From SYAN01 sp964406345 (GTDB lineage Bacteria; Actinomycetota; Actinomycetes; Nanopelagicales; Nanopelagicaceae): a DNA stretch of 27,422 nucleotides. Positions 1 to 6,670 of the stretch are shown in pieces. The notes beneath the pieces were generated by a model that saw only the letters and a program-made list of their open reading frames with translations, was not told the origin of the DNA and did no database searches. Positions within the stretch are counted from its first letter, which is position 1, and the number at the start of each line of letters is the position of its first letter. The DNA lies in assembly GCA_964406345.1 (NCBI GenBank), contig CAYORK010000015.1, positions 1-27,422 of the forward strand, read 5' to 3'. The translations under genes and the position numbers were made by a program.

Positions 1-780
1 GTCTTCGGTCAGATGGATGAGCCACCAGGGACACGTCTTCGCGTCGCGCTCTCTGCCTTGACCATGGCCGAGTACTTCCGCGATGTGCAGAAGCAGGACG
101 TTCTCCTCTTCATCGACAACATCTTCCGTTTCACCCAGGCAGGTTCTGAGGTTTCGACCCTCCTCGGTCGTATGCCATCTGCGGTGGGTTACCAGCCAAC
201 TCTCGCTGACGAGATGGGCGTGCTCCAGGAGCGCATCACTTCGACCCGTGGTCACTCGATCACATCGATGCAGGCGATCTATGTACCTGCCGATGACATC
301 ACCGACCCAGCGCCACACACCACCTTCACCCACTTGGATGCGACCACAGTTCTCTCTCGTCCGATCTCCGAGCTCGGTATCTATCCTGCGGTGGATCCAC
401 TCGATTCCACCTCGCGCATCCTCGATCCGCGATACATCGGCGAGAACCACTTCCGTGTCGCGAACCGCGTCAAGCAGATCCTGCAGCGTTACAAGGATCT
501 ACAAGACATCATCGCGATCCTCGGTATCGACGAACTCTCCGAAGAGGATCGCATCCTCGTCGGCCGTGCACGTCGTATCCAGCGCTTCCTCTCACAGAAC
601 ACCTTCGTTGCGAAGGTCTTCACCGGAATCGATGGATCATTCGTCACGCTCTCCGAGACGATCGCAGCTTTCGATGCACTTGCCAACGGCGACTACGACC
701 ACATCCCAGAGCAGGCATTCTTCATGTGCGGTGGTCTGGATGATGTCGAGCGCAAGGCAGCGGAGTTGGCTAAGGCCTAA
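1..780 (+). CDS. atpD: F-type ATP synthase beta subunit, C-terminal part (5' truncated by window edge)
   Basis: Catalytic beta subunit of the F1 sector, which makes ATP at the cytoplasmic face of the membrane. The reading frame is open from base 1; the first visible residues (VFGQMDEPPGTR) are the hallmark that follows the P-loop region in AtpD, so the N-terminal barrel and Walker A lie outside the window. Visible are the Walker B stretch (LLFIDNIFRFTQAGSEVS), the nucleotide-site segment around GRMPSAVGYQPTL, and the C-terminal helical domain with DELSEEDR, the beta-subunit DELSEED signature. The C-terminus (about 260 residues from base 1) looks intact. The stop lies 5 nt before atpC, so the two are co-transcribed as the end of the atp operon. 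No oddities in the visible part. Function is certain; only the 5' end is missing. Confidence 0.98.
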   Translation, partial: VFGQMDEPPGTRLRVALSALTMAEYFRDVQKQDVLLFIDNIFRFTQAGSEVSTLLGRMPSAVGYQPTLADEMGVLQERITSTRGHSITSMQAIYVPADDITDPAPHTTFTHLDATTVLSRPISELGIYPAVDPLDSTSRILDPRYIGENHFRVANRVKQILQRYKDLQDIIAILGIDELSEEDRILVGRARRIQRFLSQNTFVAKVFTGIDGSFVTLSETIAAFDALANGDYDHIPEQAFFMCGGLDDVERKAAELAKA

Positions 781-785
781 GACCC

Positions 786-1040
786 ATGGCACAACTTCGA
801 GTCGAATTGGTCTCACCTGAGAAGAGGGTGTGGAGTGGGGATGCGAGCATGGTCTCAGCGCGCACCCTCGAAGGCGATATCGGTATATTGCCGAACCACG
901 CCCCACTCTTCGGTGTCCTTGCCGATGGAATGGTGCGAATCAAAGCGACCGACGGAAGCGAGACCACATTCAATGTCCACGGTGGATTCATCTCAGTTGC
1001 GAACAATCGAGTCTCGATCCTCGGAGAGAGCACGGACTAA
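786..1040 (+). CDS. atpC: F-type ATP synthase epsilon subunit, short form without C-terminal helical domain
   Basis: Epsilon links the F1 central stalk to the c-ring and in many bacteria inhibits ATP hydrolysis through its two C-terminal helices. The 84-residue product begins MAQLRVELVSPEKRVWSG and covers the N-terminal beta-sandwich, with the conserved GDIGILPNHAPL and VHGGFIS segments. It stops at ILGESTD, exactly where the helical hairpin would begin; other actinobacterial epsilons are roughly 120-140 residues. ATG is 5 nt after the atpD stop. No frameshifted remnant of the helical domain is seen downstream; the overlapping frame encodes an unrelated signal peptide instead. The truncation therefore looks natural, implying that the epsilon-type latch on ATPase activity is absent. 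Confidence 0.95.
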   Translation: MAQLRVELVSPEKRVWSGDASMVSARTLEGDIGILPNHAPLFGVLADGMVRIKATDGSETTFNVHGGFISVANNRVSILGESTD

Positions 1041-1821
1041 GCGAAGTCTCCTCTCGTTATCCGCGTTCGGGATGGCGCTCGCACTTCCGCTTTCCCTGAT
1101 CGGTACAAGTGCCTATGCACACATCCCACTTCGCCTCTCAGCGGTAGATCGAGAGAGTTCTGTTGCTCCGATCATCATTGACGGCACCATCTCATTCGCT
1201 GTCTACGCCGACTTCACCAGTGAAGATCTCAAGAACAGCAAACGGCAAGCAATCCGACATGTCCGGTTCCTTCATCGCACGGGTGAGACTCTGAAGATGG
1301 AGTACTTGATCCCCGATACGGTAGAGATGCGAAAGATGAAGAAATCTCAATTGCCGAAGGTGAGCATCACCTCGCCGAGCGGCAAGGTCGAGCGACTGGT
1401 CATCAACGAGCGGACTCGCTTCTCGAAGCCTTACTTGCCTCAGGATTACTTCTATCTCTCCCGTATTAGTCGGAACGCAGAAGCGGGGGTCTACACCGCA
1501 ACTATTAGAGCAGGACGGGCATCATCAGCGCTCGTCGCCATTGGTTATCAGGAAGTCCCTGGCGAGGTGCTTCGGTTCGGATCCTCCAGTGGCCTCTGCC
1601 CAGTTCCGACGAGAGCGAGCTCGGCAATCGCGGAGCCTGTCGCAGACCAGTTGATCGGCATGAGCGAGGCTGCAGCAAGGCTCTGTGCCGAAAGCAACAA
1701 CTGGGGTTATCGCATCGGCGAGAGGGATGGCGAGTTCTTCCCCTTGACCAAGGACTATCGGATCGACCGGATAACGGTTTCCATCAAGAGTGGACTGGTC
1801 ACTGATGTGATTGTCGGGTGA
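997..1821 (+). CDS. Exported protein of unknown function with C-terminal peptidase-inhibitor-I78-like domain
   Basis: Not assigned to a named gene. The frame shows a signal peptide: basic stretch RARTKR, hydrophobic core AFGMALALPLSLIGTS, and a likely cleavage site after AYA. The middle (about 140 residues) is a beta-rich exported region with no recognised family. The last 60 or so residues run MSEAAARLCAESNNWGYR ... FFPLTKDYRIDRITVSI ... VTDVIVG, which matches the pattern of I78/potato-inhibitor-I-like folds (Ala-rich helix, basic residue, T-x-D-Y-R-x-x-R, final V-x-x-V-x-x-G). The start is uncertain: TTG at 997 keeps the basic n-region and has GGTGGA 10 nt upstream, but overlaps atpC by 44 nt; ATG at 1072 avoids overlap but leaves a signal peptide too short and without positive charge. 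It may be translated by read-on from the atp operon. Confidence 0.7.
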   Translation: MRTIESRSSERARTKRSLLSLSAFGMALALPLSLIGTSAYAHIPLRLSAVDRESSVAPIIIDGTISFAVYADFTSEDLKNSKRQAIRHVRFLHRTGETLKMEYLIPDTVEMRKMKKSQLPKVSITSPSGKVERLVINERTRFSKPYLPQDYFYLSRISRNAEAGVYTATIRAGRASSALVAIGYQEVPGEVLRFGSSSGLCPVPTRASSAIAEPVADQLIGMSEAAARLCAESNNWGYRIGERDGEFFPLTKDYRIDRITVSIKSGLVTDVIVG

Positions 1822-1889
1822 ACGAAGTGAACGCATCAATCGCTCGAGATCGATGAAGGTGAAGAATGAGAGTGGAGAACAGGTCACGC

Positions 1890-2615
1890 CTAGAGGGCGT
1901 TTGATCGCTTCACATCGCCAGGGCTGCTTGCGAGTCTGAAACCTGTGCTCTTGATGACATCAATCACGTCCGGACCACCGTTGCGCTTGATTTTCATCCG
2001 TAGTTGGTGGACATAACTCTCCATCGACTTCGCCTCCTGGCGTAAGGCGGCAATCGCATCCAAGACCTGTTCCTTAGGGAAGATTCGTTGCGGATTCTCC
2101 ATCAGTAGTTGGAGGAAATGGAATTCCGAATTGGTCAGGAGTATCTCTCGCTCACCGATCTTGAAGAGATGTTCCGCCAAGTCAAGAGTGAGGTTCTCCC
2201 ACGTCAGCAAGGTCTTTCGCGGGGCTCGCTGACTCTCGCCTCGCTTGTATTGCTGCGTAACACGTGAGGAGAGGATGCGTGCCTCTATCGGCTTGGTGAC
2301 GTAATCATCTGCGCCAGCGCCGAGAGCCAACTCCTCATCGATCAGCTCTCCTCGTCTCGTGATCATCAGGATCGGAACCGTTGAGGCAGCTCGAATCTGT
2401 CGGCAGACGGTGAGGCTCTCTAGAGGGGCATGTCCGAGATGGATCATGACGATGCTGTAATCGCGTACAGCGAAGAGTTCACGCGCTTGTTGAGCTGAGG
2501 AGACATCGAAGACGGTGAATCCCATCACCTCAAGTTGTAACTTGATCGCGAGCCTGTCCTTGGCGTCATCCTCGACGAGCAATGCGTTGGGACTCTGCAG
2601 CTCTTCATTCATCAT
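1890..2615 (-). CDS. OmpR/PhoB-type response regulator with non-phosphorylatable pseudo-receiver (Asp to His)
   Basis: DNA-binding response regulator, 241 residues. The N-terminal receiver domain (about 10-125) retains the acidic pair (E15-D16-D17), the switch Thr (T86, ILMIT) and the Lys (K108, YVTKP), but the phospho-acceptor position reads VMIHLG: His59 (codon CAT) replaces Asp. The C-terminal domain (about 135-235) is a winged helix of the OmpR/PhoB type with LLTNSEFHFLQLLMENP and the wing VIDVIKSTGFRL. ATG at 2615 has AGGAG 5 nt upstream. A promoter reading leftwards (TTGACC, 18 nt, TTATAT) sits at 2673-2702 and shares a palindrome with the opposite direction. No histidine kinase gene is nearby. 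It probably acts independently of phosphorylation, as known pseudo-receiver regulators do. It is divergent from the LuxR-type gene at 3025. Confidence 0.9.
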   Translation of the reverse strand: MMNEELQSPNALLVEDDAKDRLAIKLQLEVMGFTVFDVSSAQQARELFAVRDYSIVMIHLGHAPLESLTVCRQIRAASTVPILMITRRGELIDEELALGAGADDYVTKPIEARILSSRVTQQYKRGESQRAPRKTLLTWENLTLDLAEHLFKIGEREILLTNSEFHFLQLLMENPQRIFPKEQVLDAIAALRQEAKSMESYVHQLRMKIKRNGGPDVIDVIKSTGFRLASSPGDVKRSNAL

Positions 2616-2672
2616 CTGAACTCCTCACACTCGAGGCTCTTTTCAGATATCTAGCCACGGAAGAATGAAAGC

Positions 2673-2702
2673 ATATAAGAGTCAAGAACTTTGACAGGTC
2701 AA
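2673..2702 (-). promoter_or_regulatory. Probable promoter of the pseudo-receiver regulator gene
   Basis: Read on the minus strand: -35 TTGACC (2702-2697), an 18-nt spacer, and -10 TTATAT (2678-2673). Transcription would start near 2666, giving a leader of about 50 nt that includes the AGGAG ribosome site. The -35 lies inside the TTTGACAGGTCAAA palindrome. Confidence 0.45.
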
Positions 2703-2703
2703 A
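2690..2703. promoter_or_regulatory. Perfect palindrome TTTGAC-AG-GTCAAA, candidate operator
   Basis: Six-base arms with a 2-nt centre, lying between the divergent regulator genes. The right arm supplies the TTGACC -35 for the minus-strand gene, and the left arm supplies a TTGACA hexamer reading toward the LuxR-type gene. Just downstream, AAACGTTC (2701-2708) and GAACACGTTT (2716-2725) form a second, imperfect inverted repeat. A protein bound here would occlude RNA polymerase in both directions; autoregulation by one of the two flanking regulators is the simplest guess. Confidence 0.4.
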
Positions 2704-2791
2704 CGTTCATCAGTCGAACACGTTTCCTTGCTCTACTAGTAGGTTCGCGGCACCCTCATCGCCATCAGTAAAGCCGAAGCACTCGCAGAGG

Positions 2792-3012
2792 CAGCACGAG
2801 GACAGCACGAGGACAGCACGAGGACAGCACGAGGACAGCACGAGGACAGCACGAGGANNNNNNNNNNNNNNNNNNNNNNNNNNNNNNNNNNNNNNNNNNN
2901 NNNNNNNNNNNNNNNNNNNNNNNNNNNNNNNNNNNNNNNNNNNNNNNNNNNNNNNNNCAGCACGAGGACAGCACGAGGACAGCACGAGGACAGCACGAGG
3001 ACAGCACGAGGA
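2792..3012. repeat. 11-bp tandem repeat array (unit CAGCACGAGGA), interrupted by assembly gap
   Basis: Six perfect head-to-tail copies (2792-2857) run directly into the 100-N gap, and five perfect copies (2958-3012) come out of it, so the true copy number is at least 11 and unknown; the assembly evidently broke because of the repeat. The unit is not a multiple of three, has no spacers, and lies between a palindrome and the GTG of the LuxR-type gene. Each unit carries a Shine-Dalgarno-like GAGGA, and the functional GGGAGG site begins 2 nt after the last copy. At 11 bp the copies fall almost on one face of the helix. I see no start codon leading into it on the plus strand. Confidence 0.9.
2858..2957. 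other. Assembly gap (100 N) inside tandem repeat
   Basis: Placeholder of exactly 100 N with identical repeat units on both sides. The real length is unknown, and coordinates beyond it are nominal. Confidence 0.98.
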
Positions 3013-3024
3013 CGGGAGGCGATC

Positions 3025-3741
3025 GTGATCCATCATCTCTCACGCATCGCAGATCATCTCTCCACCGTCCCCACTTTTGATGAAGCGATCGAAGGGATCG
3101 CGATGTTTGTATGTGTCTCTGGGCGTCCCTCTCGAATCTATCTTGCGAAGATCGAGCGCGACTTACAGATCTCCCATCTGGCGGATGTCGGATTCGAAGC
3201 TGGATTCTCTGGCCATCAGTCCTATGGCGAGATGGTCGCGAATCAGTTGATGATCGGCCATCCATCACATCACTCCCTGGTCTTCATGGAGCACGACCAC
3301 GACTACCAGCTGAGATTCAAGGCCACCTTTGGAGTAAGCGATCAGGAGAGTTGGAAGTGCACCATTCTGATGGCGATCTCACCACTTCACGTCGCCTCCC
3401 TCTCTCTTCACACGATTACTCCAGAGGATGTTGATACTGTCAACTACTTCAATGCCATTCGTTCAATGCTCTTGCTCTTCTTGAAATCACAGAGGGAGCC
3501 GGTGACGAGAGGCTCGAATAGGAGGACAGCAATCGCTCCAGAAGGCCCGGAGAGAAAAATGAACATGACGGCTCTCACCGAGCGTCAGAAACTCATCTTA
3601 CGGATGATCGAGTTGGGAGATACCAACAGCACCATCGCAGAACGTATGGGTTACTCCGAGTCGCTCATTCGTCAGGAAACGATCACGATCTATCGAAAGT
3701 TGGGAATCACAGGGCGTAAAGACCTAAACACGGGCAGATAG
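3025..3741 (+). CDS. LuxR-family transcriptional regulator
   Basis: 238-residue putative DNA-binding regulator. The last 58 or so residues are a LuxR/FixJ helix-turn-helix: ALTERQKLILRMIELG, then TNSTIAERMGYSESLIRQE, then TITIYRKLGITGRKDL. The N-terminal 170 residues are a mixed alpha/beta region that could be a GAF-like or autoinducer-type sensor, but I recognise no specific family, and there is no Asp-containing receiver domain. GTG at 3025 is chosen because GGGAGG lies 5 nt upstream (3014-3019), directly after the 11-bp repeat array; the frame is open upstream through the repeats but no start codon exists there. It is divergent from the pseudo-receiver regulator at 1890-2615 and convergent with murA. 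The array makes up most of its leader, so its expression may depend on repeat number. Confidence 0.85.
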   Translation: MIHHLSRIADHLSTVPTFDEAIEGIAMFVCVSGRPSRIYLAKIERDLQISHLADVGFEAGFSGHQSYGEMVANQLMIGHPSHHSLVFMEHDHDYQLRFKATFGVSDQESWKCTILMAISPLHVASLSLHTITPEDVDTVNYFNAIRSMLLLFLKSQREPVTRGSNRRTAIAPEGPERKMNMTALTERQKLILRMIELGDTNSTIAERMGYSESLIRQETITIYRKLGITGRKDLNTGR

Positions 3742-3749
3742 AGCAGTAC

Positions 3750-3783
3750 ACCCACTCGCCCGTCCTAGATCGAAGAAGTGGGT
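3750..3783. terminator. Possible bidirectional terminator between LuxR-type gene and murA
   Basis: ACCCACT (3750-3756) and AGTGGGT (3777-3783) form a perfect 7-bp stem around a 20-nt loop, in the 43-nt gap between two convergent genes. There is no T-tract, so the call rests on position and symmetry. Confidence 0.3.
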
Positions 3784-3784
3784 C

Positions 3785-5086
3785 TCAATCGAGACGGGTC
3801 ACATCCGCGCCAAGTGAGCGAAGTTGCTCGGCGAAGTTCGGGTAACCGCGATCGATGTGGAATCCACCCTCGACGACCGTCACGCCATCAGCGACGAGAG
3901 CAGCAATCACAAGACCTGCTCCTGCGCGGATATCGGTAGCCACGACCGGAGCTGACGAGAGTCGATCGATACCGAAGGTCGCGGCATGGTGGCCATCCAC
4001 CTTGATTTGAGCGCCGAGACGTAGCAATTCGTTGACGAATATGAAGCGTGACTCGAAGACGTTCTCAGTGACGATCGCGTCACCCTCTGCGATCGAGTTC
4101 ATCGTGATGATGAAAGGTTGAAGATCGGTCGGGAATCCAGGGTAGGGCAGAGTCGACACGTCGATTGCGCGCGGTCTTCGCTCCATCCGCACTCGCACGC
4201 CATCGGACGTTGTGGTCACGACTGCGCCAGCGCTGGTGAGTTTCTCCAAGGGCACTTCAAGGTGTGATGGATCGCAACCATGGATTGAGATATCACCTTG
4301 AGTGATGGCAGCAGCGAAGGCCCAGGTACCAGTGACGATGCGATCGGGGATGGTGGTGTGCCTGGTCGGCGTGAGTGATTCGACGCCTCGAATCGTGATT
4401 GTCGGAGTTCCGAGGCCTTCGATATCAGCACCCATCGCGATGAGGAATCGACCGAGGTCGACCACGTCCGGTTCGCGCGCCGCGTTGTCGAGGACTGTGA
4501 CGCCCTTGGCAAGAACGGCTGCAGTCATGATGTTCTCTGTCGCGCCGACGCTTGGGAAATCCAGTGTGATGCTCGCGCCTGTCAAACCTTCTGGCGCTTC
4601 TGCAATTACGTAACCGTGTTCGTTATGGATCTTGACCCCCATCTCTACGAGGCCTTTGATGTGATAGTCGAGACCGCGAGATCCGATCGCATCGCCGCCT
4701 GGCAATGCGACCTCCGCCTCGCCGAGTCGTGCTACGAGGGGACCCAATACATTGATGGAGGCGCGCATCTTTCGCACCAAGTCGTAGTCAGCGCGATGTG
4801 ATGGAGCCTCTGGGACATCGATCTCGATCCGCGCGCTCTCGAGATCCCGGCTGATGGTGCAACCGAGTCGGGTGAGAAGTTCAGACATGATCGCAACATC
4901 GGCGATCTCAGGGACATTTCGGAGTTCACTCTTGCCAGGTGCGAGAAGCGCTGCCGCCATCAACTTCAGAACCGAGTTCTTCGCCCCAGAGACACGGACA
5001 TCGCCCTTGAGATGGGCTCCACCGACGACGCGGAACTTTTCACCAAGATGGCTCGACATCACGCCGGCAATACTAGTGCGGACCAT
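3785..5086 (-). CDS. murA: UDP-N-acetylglucosamine 1-carboxyvinyltransferase (MurA), Asp-type active site
   Basis: Catalyses enolpyruvyl transfer from PEP to UDP-GlcNAc, the first committed step of peptidoglycan synthesis, in the cytoplasm. The 433-residue protein has the family landmarks: SGAKNSVLKLMAA near the start (Lys of the KN pair), the active-site loop LPGGDAIGSR, TENIMTAAVLAKG, and the C-terminal PGFPTDLQ. In the loop Asp132 replaces the Cys that fosfomycin alkylates (Cys115 in E. coli), as in M. tuberculosis MurA, so intrinsic fosfomycin insensitivity is expected. ATG at 5086 has GAGGTGA just upstream; a second ATG nine codons in is possible. It is divergent from pduO across 73 nt, the same pairing seen in mycobacteria. 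Length and ends look complete. Confidence 0.98.
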   Translation of the reverse strand: MVRTSIAGVMSSHLGEKFRVVGGAHLKGDVRVSGAKNSVLKLMAAALLAPGKSELRNVPEIADVAIMSELLTRLGCTISRDLESARIEIDVPEAPSHRADYDLVRKMRASINVLGPLVARLGEAEVALPGGDAIGSRGLDYHIKGLVEMGVKIHNEHGYVIAEAPEGLTGASITLDFPSVGATENIMTAAVLAKGVTVLDNAAREPDVVDLGRFLIAMGADIEGLGTPTITIRGVESLTPTRHTTIPDRIVTGTWAFAAAITQGDISIHGCDPSHLEVPLEKLTSAGAVVTTTSDGVRVRMERRPRAIDVSTLPYPGFPTDLQPFIITMNSIAEGDAIVTENVFESRFIFVNELLRLGAQIKVDGHHAATFGIDRLSSAPVVATDIRAGAGLVIAALVADGVTVVEGGFHIDRGYPNFAEQLRSLGADVTRLD

Positions 5087-5123
5087 TTATCACCTCTCGA
5101 ATCCCTCCTTCCCTTTGCCACGA

Positions 5124-5153
5124 TTGGCTCGCACACCTCTACTGGAATAGGCT
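5124..5153 (+). promoter_or_regulatory. Putative leaderless promoter of pduO
   Basis: TTGGCT (5124-5129), 18-nt spacer, TAGGCT (5148-5153), then 6 nt to the ATG at 5160. There is no Shine-Dalgarno between. The expected transcription start coincides with the start codon. Confidence 0.45.
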
Positions 5154-5159
5154 CGCGAC

Positions 5160-5732
5160 ATGGTTAATCTGACAAGGATCTACACCAAGACTGGTGATGA
5201 CGGCACGACTTCGCTCGGTGATGGTTCAAGGACTTCGAAGAACGACCCGCGTCTTGAGGCATATGCCACCGTCGACGAGGCGAACTCGACTATCGGTGTC
5301 GTCCTAGCGACGAGTGAGATCTCGGTCGAGATCCGAGCGCTCTTGGTTCGGATCCAGAATGACCTCTTCGATGTGGGTGCAGACCTCTGCACACCGGTGA
5401 TCGACAACCCACCACATGAACCTCTGCGCGTCGTCGAAGCTCAGGTGACCTTCATCGAGCAAGAGATCGACAAGTACAACGCTGATCTGGCACCGCTTCG
5501 CTCCTTCGTCCTTCCCTCTGGCACCGCTGCTGCAGCGCATATGCATGTCGCTCGCACCGTGGTTCGTAGAGCAGAACGTTGCACCTGGGATGCGATTCAT
5601 TCCTTCGGTACGGGCGTCAATCCTTTGACCGCCAAGTACCTCAATCGCCTTTCCGACCTGCTCTTCGTCTTGGCACGAAGCGTCAACGCATCTCGTGGCG
5701 ATGAACTCTGGGTTCCTGGCGCTAATCGCTAG
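5160..5732 (+). CDS. pduO: Cob(I)alamin adenosyltransferase, PduO type
   Basis: Transfers the adenosyl group of ATP to cob(I)alamin to make adenosylcobalamin, the cofactor of enzymes such as methylmalonyl-CoA mutase and class II ribonucleotide reductase; soluble, normally trimeric. The 190-residue protein shows the N-terminal ATP-binding motif TKTGDDGTTSLGDGSR, the helix start YATVDEANS, and the C-terminal helix with R132, R136 and E139 (ARTVVRRAER), spaced like the catalytic Arg-Arg-Glu set of human MMAB. It ends with the usual ...NASRGDELWVPGANR. Length is normal. ATG is chosen because TAGGCT ends 6 nt upstream and there is no ribosome site, suggesting a leaderless message. It is divergent from murA; its 3' end overlaps the convergent gene at 5722 by 11 nt. 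Confidence 0.95.
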   Translation: MVNLTRIYTKTGDDGTTSLGDGSRTSKNDPRLEAYATVDEANSTIGVVLATSEISVEIRALLVRIQNDLFDVGADLCTPVIDNPPHEPLRVVEAQVTFIEQEIDKYNADLAPLRSFVLPSGTAAAAHMHVARTVVRRAERCTWDAIHSFGTGVNPLTAKYLNRLSDLLFVLARSVNASRGDELWVPGANR

Positions 5733-6054
5733 CGGGAGAACTCAAGATAGCTTTTGCGGCAGCAGACTCACTTCGCTGCACCATCAGGCGTGGTCCTTCG
5801 ATCGTCTGGACCAAGTTCGCTCTGATCCCTGAATCGGCTAATCGTCGTTTGAGGATCTCTCCCTCGATGTGATTGTTTGGCTCTGCGACTGAGACCAAGA
5901 GTCCATATTCGCTCTCGCTACCGATGCGAATAGGGCGCTCCACCACTGACTTACCTCGCGCGAAAGCCCATTTGAGAAGGGGGATGAGGACGAGTAACGC
6001 GAAGAAGCCACCGAATGAGGTGAAGAAGAGGGTGTTGTCGATTCCACCGAGCAT
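5722..6054 (-). CDS. Small membrane-anchored protein with DUF2007-like domain
   Basis: 110-residue protein with one N-terminal transmembrane segment (about residues 8-32, FFTSFGGFFALLVLIPLLKWAF) followed by a cytoplasmic basic stretch. The C-terminal 65 residues (YGLLVSVAEPNNHIEGEILK ... GIRANLVQ) resemble DUF2007, a small ferredoxin-like fold called a putative signal-transducing protein. No catalytic residues are evident. It is the last gene of a four-gene minus-strand operon, 6 nt after the secreted protein gene and downstream of an ABC-2 exporter, so a role linked to that exporter or envelope is possible but unproven. Its stop overlaps pduO by 11 nt tail to tail. The family assignment is tentative. 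Confidence 0.75.
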   Translation of the reverse strand: MLGGIDNTLFFTSFGGFFALLVLIPLLKWAFARGKSVVERPIRIGSESEYGLLVSVAEPNNHIEGEILKRRLADSGIRANLVQTIEGPRLMVQRSESAAAKAILSSPASD

Positions 6055-6060
6055 CGTTGC

Positions 6061-6663
6061 TTAGCCGCGATCCTCGAAGGGGAGATAGGTATTACCAGAT
6101 TTACCCTTCTTGCCAGAGCGATGACAGGTGACATTGATGTTGGCCACCCGAACACGATCTGCGATCGGCTCGGTACTGATCAGAAGAATCACCCGCTGCG
6201 ATCGGGCATCACTTCCAGAAGTCTTGGTGGTCAATGATCCATAAGAGGTAATGGTCGCGCTATCGCTCGTCTTTGGTCCCACAACAGTCGAGAGCACCTC
6301 CCACCAGAGACACTTCTCAGCGCTTGCCACGATCACGCTGCCACAGGCGTATTGATCACAGGGCTTGATCGCCTCAAAGAGTGAGGTTCGGGCAGAGACG
6401 AGCCCTGCAAGCTCTCTCTTCGTTGGGATCTTTGCATAGATGCCGTTACTTGCAGTGAATCCCTTCGGTGGCCAACCTGGAGGTGGTGAGATCTGAGGAT
6501 TGAGACGGGCCTTTCGCTCTTTCTTGGTCTCTTTCTTCTTGGCGGCCGCCTCTGCCTCGACGTTACTAGTAAGGCTCGTTGCCGTTGGGATTGCGGTGGG
6601 TATCAACAACCCAGAGCCGACGATCAAGGCAAGGAGAAGTGGTGCGGCATTGCGGCGCATCAT
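6061..6663 (-). CDS. Secreted protein of unknown function with four conserved-looking cysteines
   Basis: 200 residues, no named family recognised. It begins MMRRNAAPLLLALIVGSG, a standard signal peptide, followed by a Lys/Ala-rich linker (AAAKKKETKKERKARL) and a Pro-rich turn (ISPPPGWPPKG). The mature part contains four Cys (CDQYAC, EKCLWW, VTCHRS) that could form two disulphides outside the membrane, and it is beta-rich. Two adjacent ATG codons (6663 and 6660) follow GAGGAG; the second has the better spacing. It sits 7 nt after the ABC permease stop and 6 nt before the DUF2007-like gene, so it is co-expressed with the exporter. It may be a substrate-binding or envelope partner, but no sequence motif proves this. 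Confidence 0.8.
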   Translation of the reverse strand: MMRRNAAPLLLALIVGSGLLIPTAIPTATSLTSNVEAEAAAKKKETKKERKARLNPQISPPPGWPPKGFTASNGIYAKIPTKRELAGLVSARTSLFEAIKPCDQYACGSVIVASAEKCLWWEVLSTVVGPKTSDSATITSYGSLTTKTSGSDARSQRVILLISTEPIADRVRVANINVTCHRSGKKGKSGNTYLPFEDRG

Positions 6664-6670
6664 CGTCTCC

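Noticed and set aside
835..1071. Longer start of the exported protein at 835
   Set aside because: It would lie almost wholly inside atpC and put about 80 residues before the signal peptide.
2792..3012. CRISPR array
   Set aside because: Units are 11 bp and directly adjacent, with no spacers and no cas genes nearby.
2710..3268. Minus-strand open frames across the 11-bp array giving Cys/Pro-rich repeat peptides
   Set aside because: The 11-bp period opens all frames, the length depends on unknown sequence in the gap, and they run antisense to a well-supported regulator gene.
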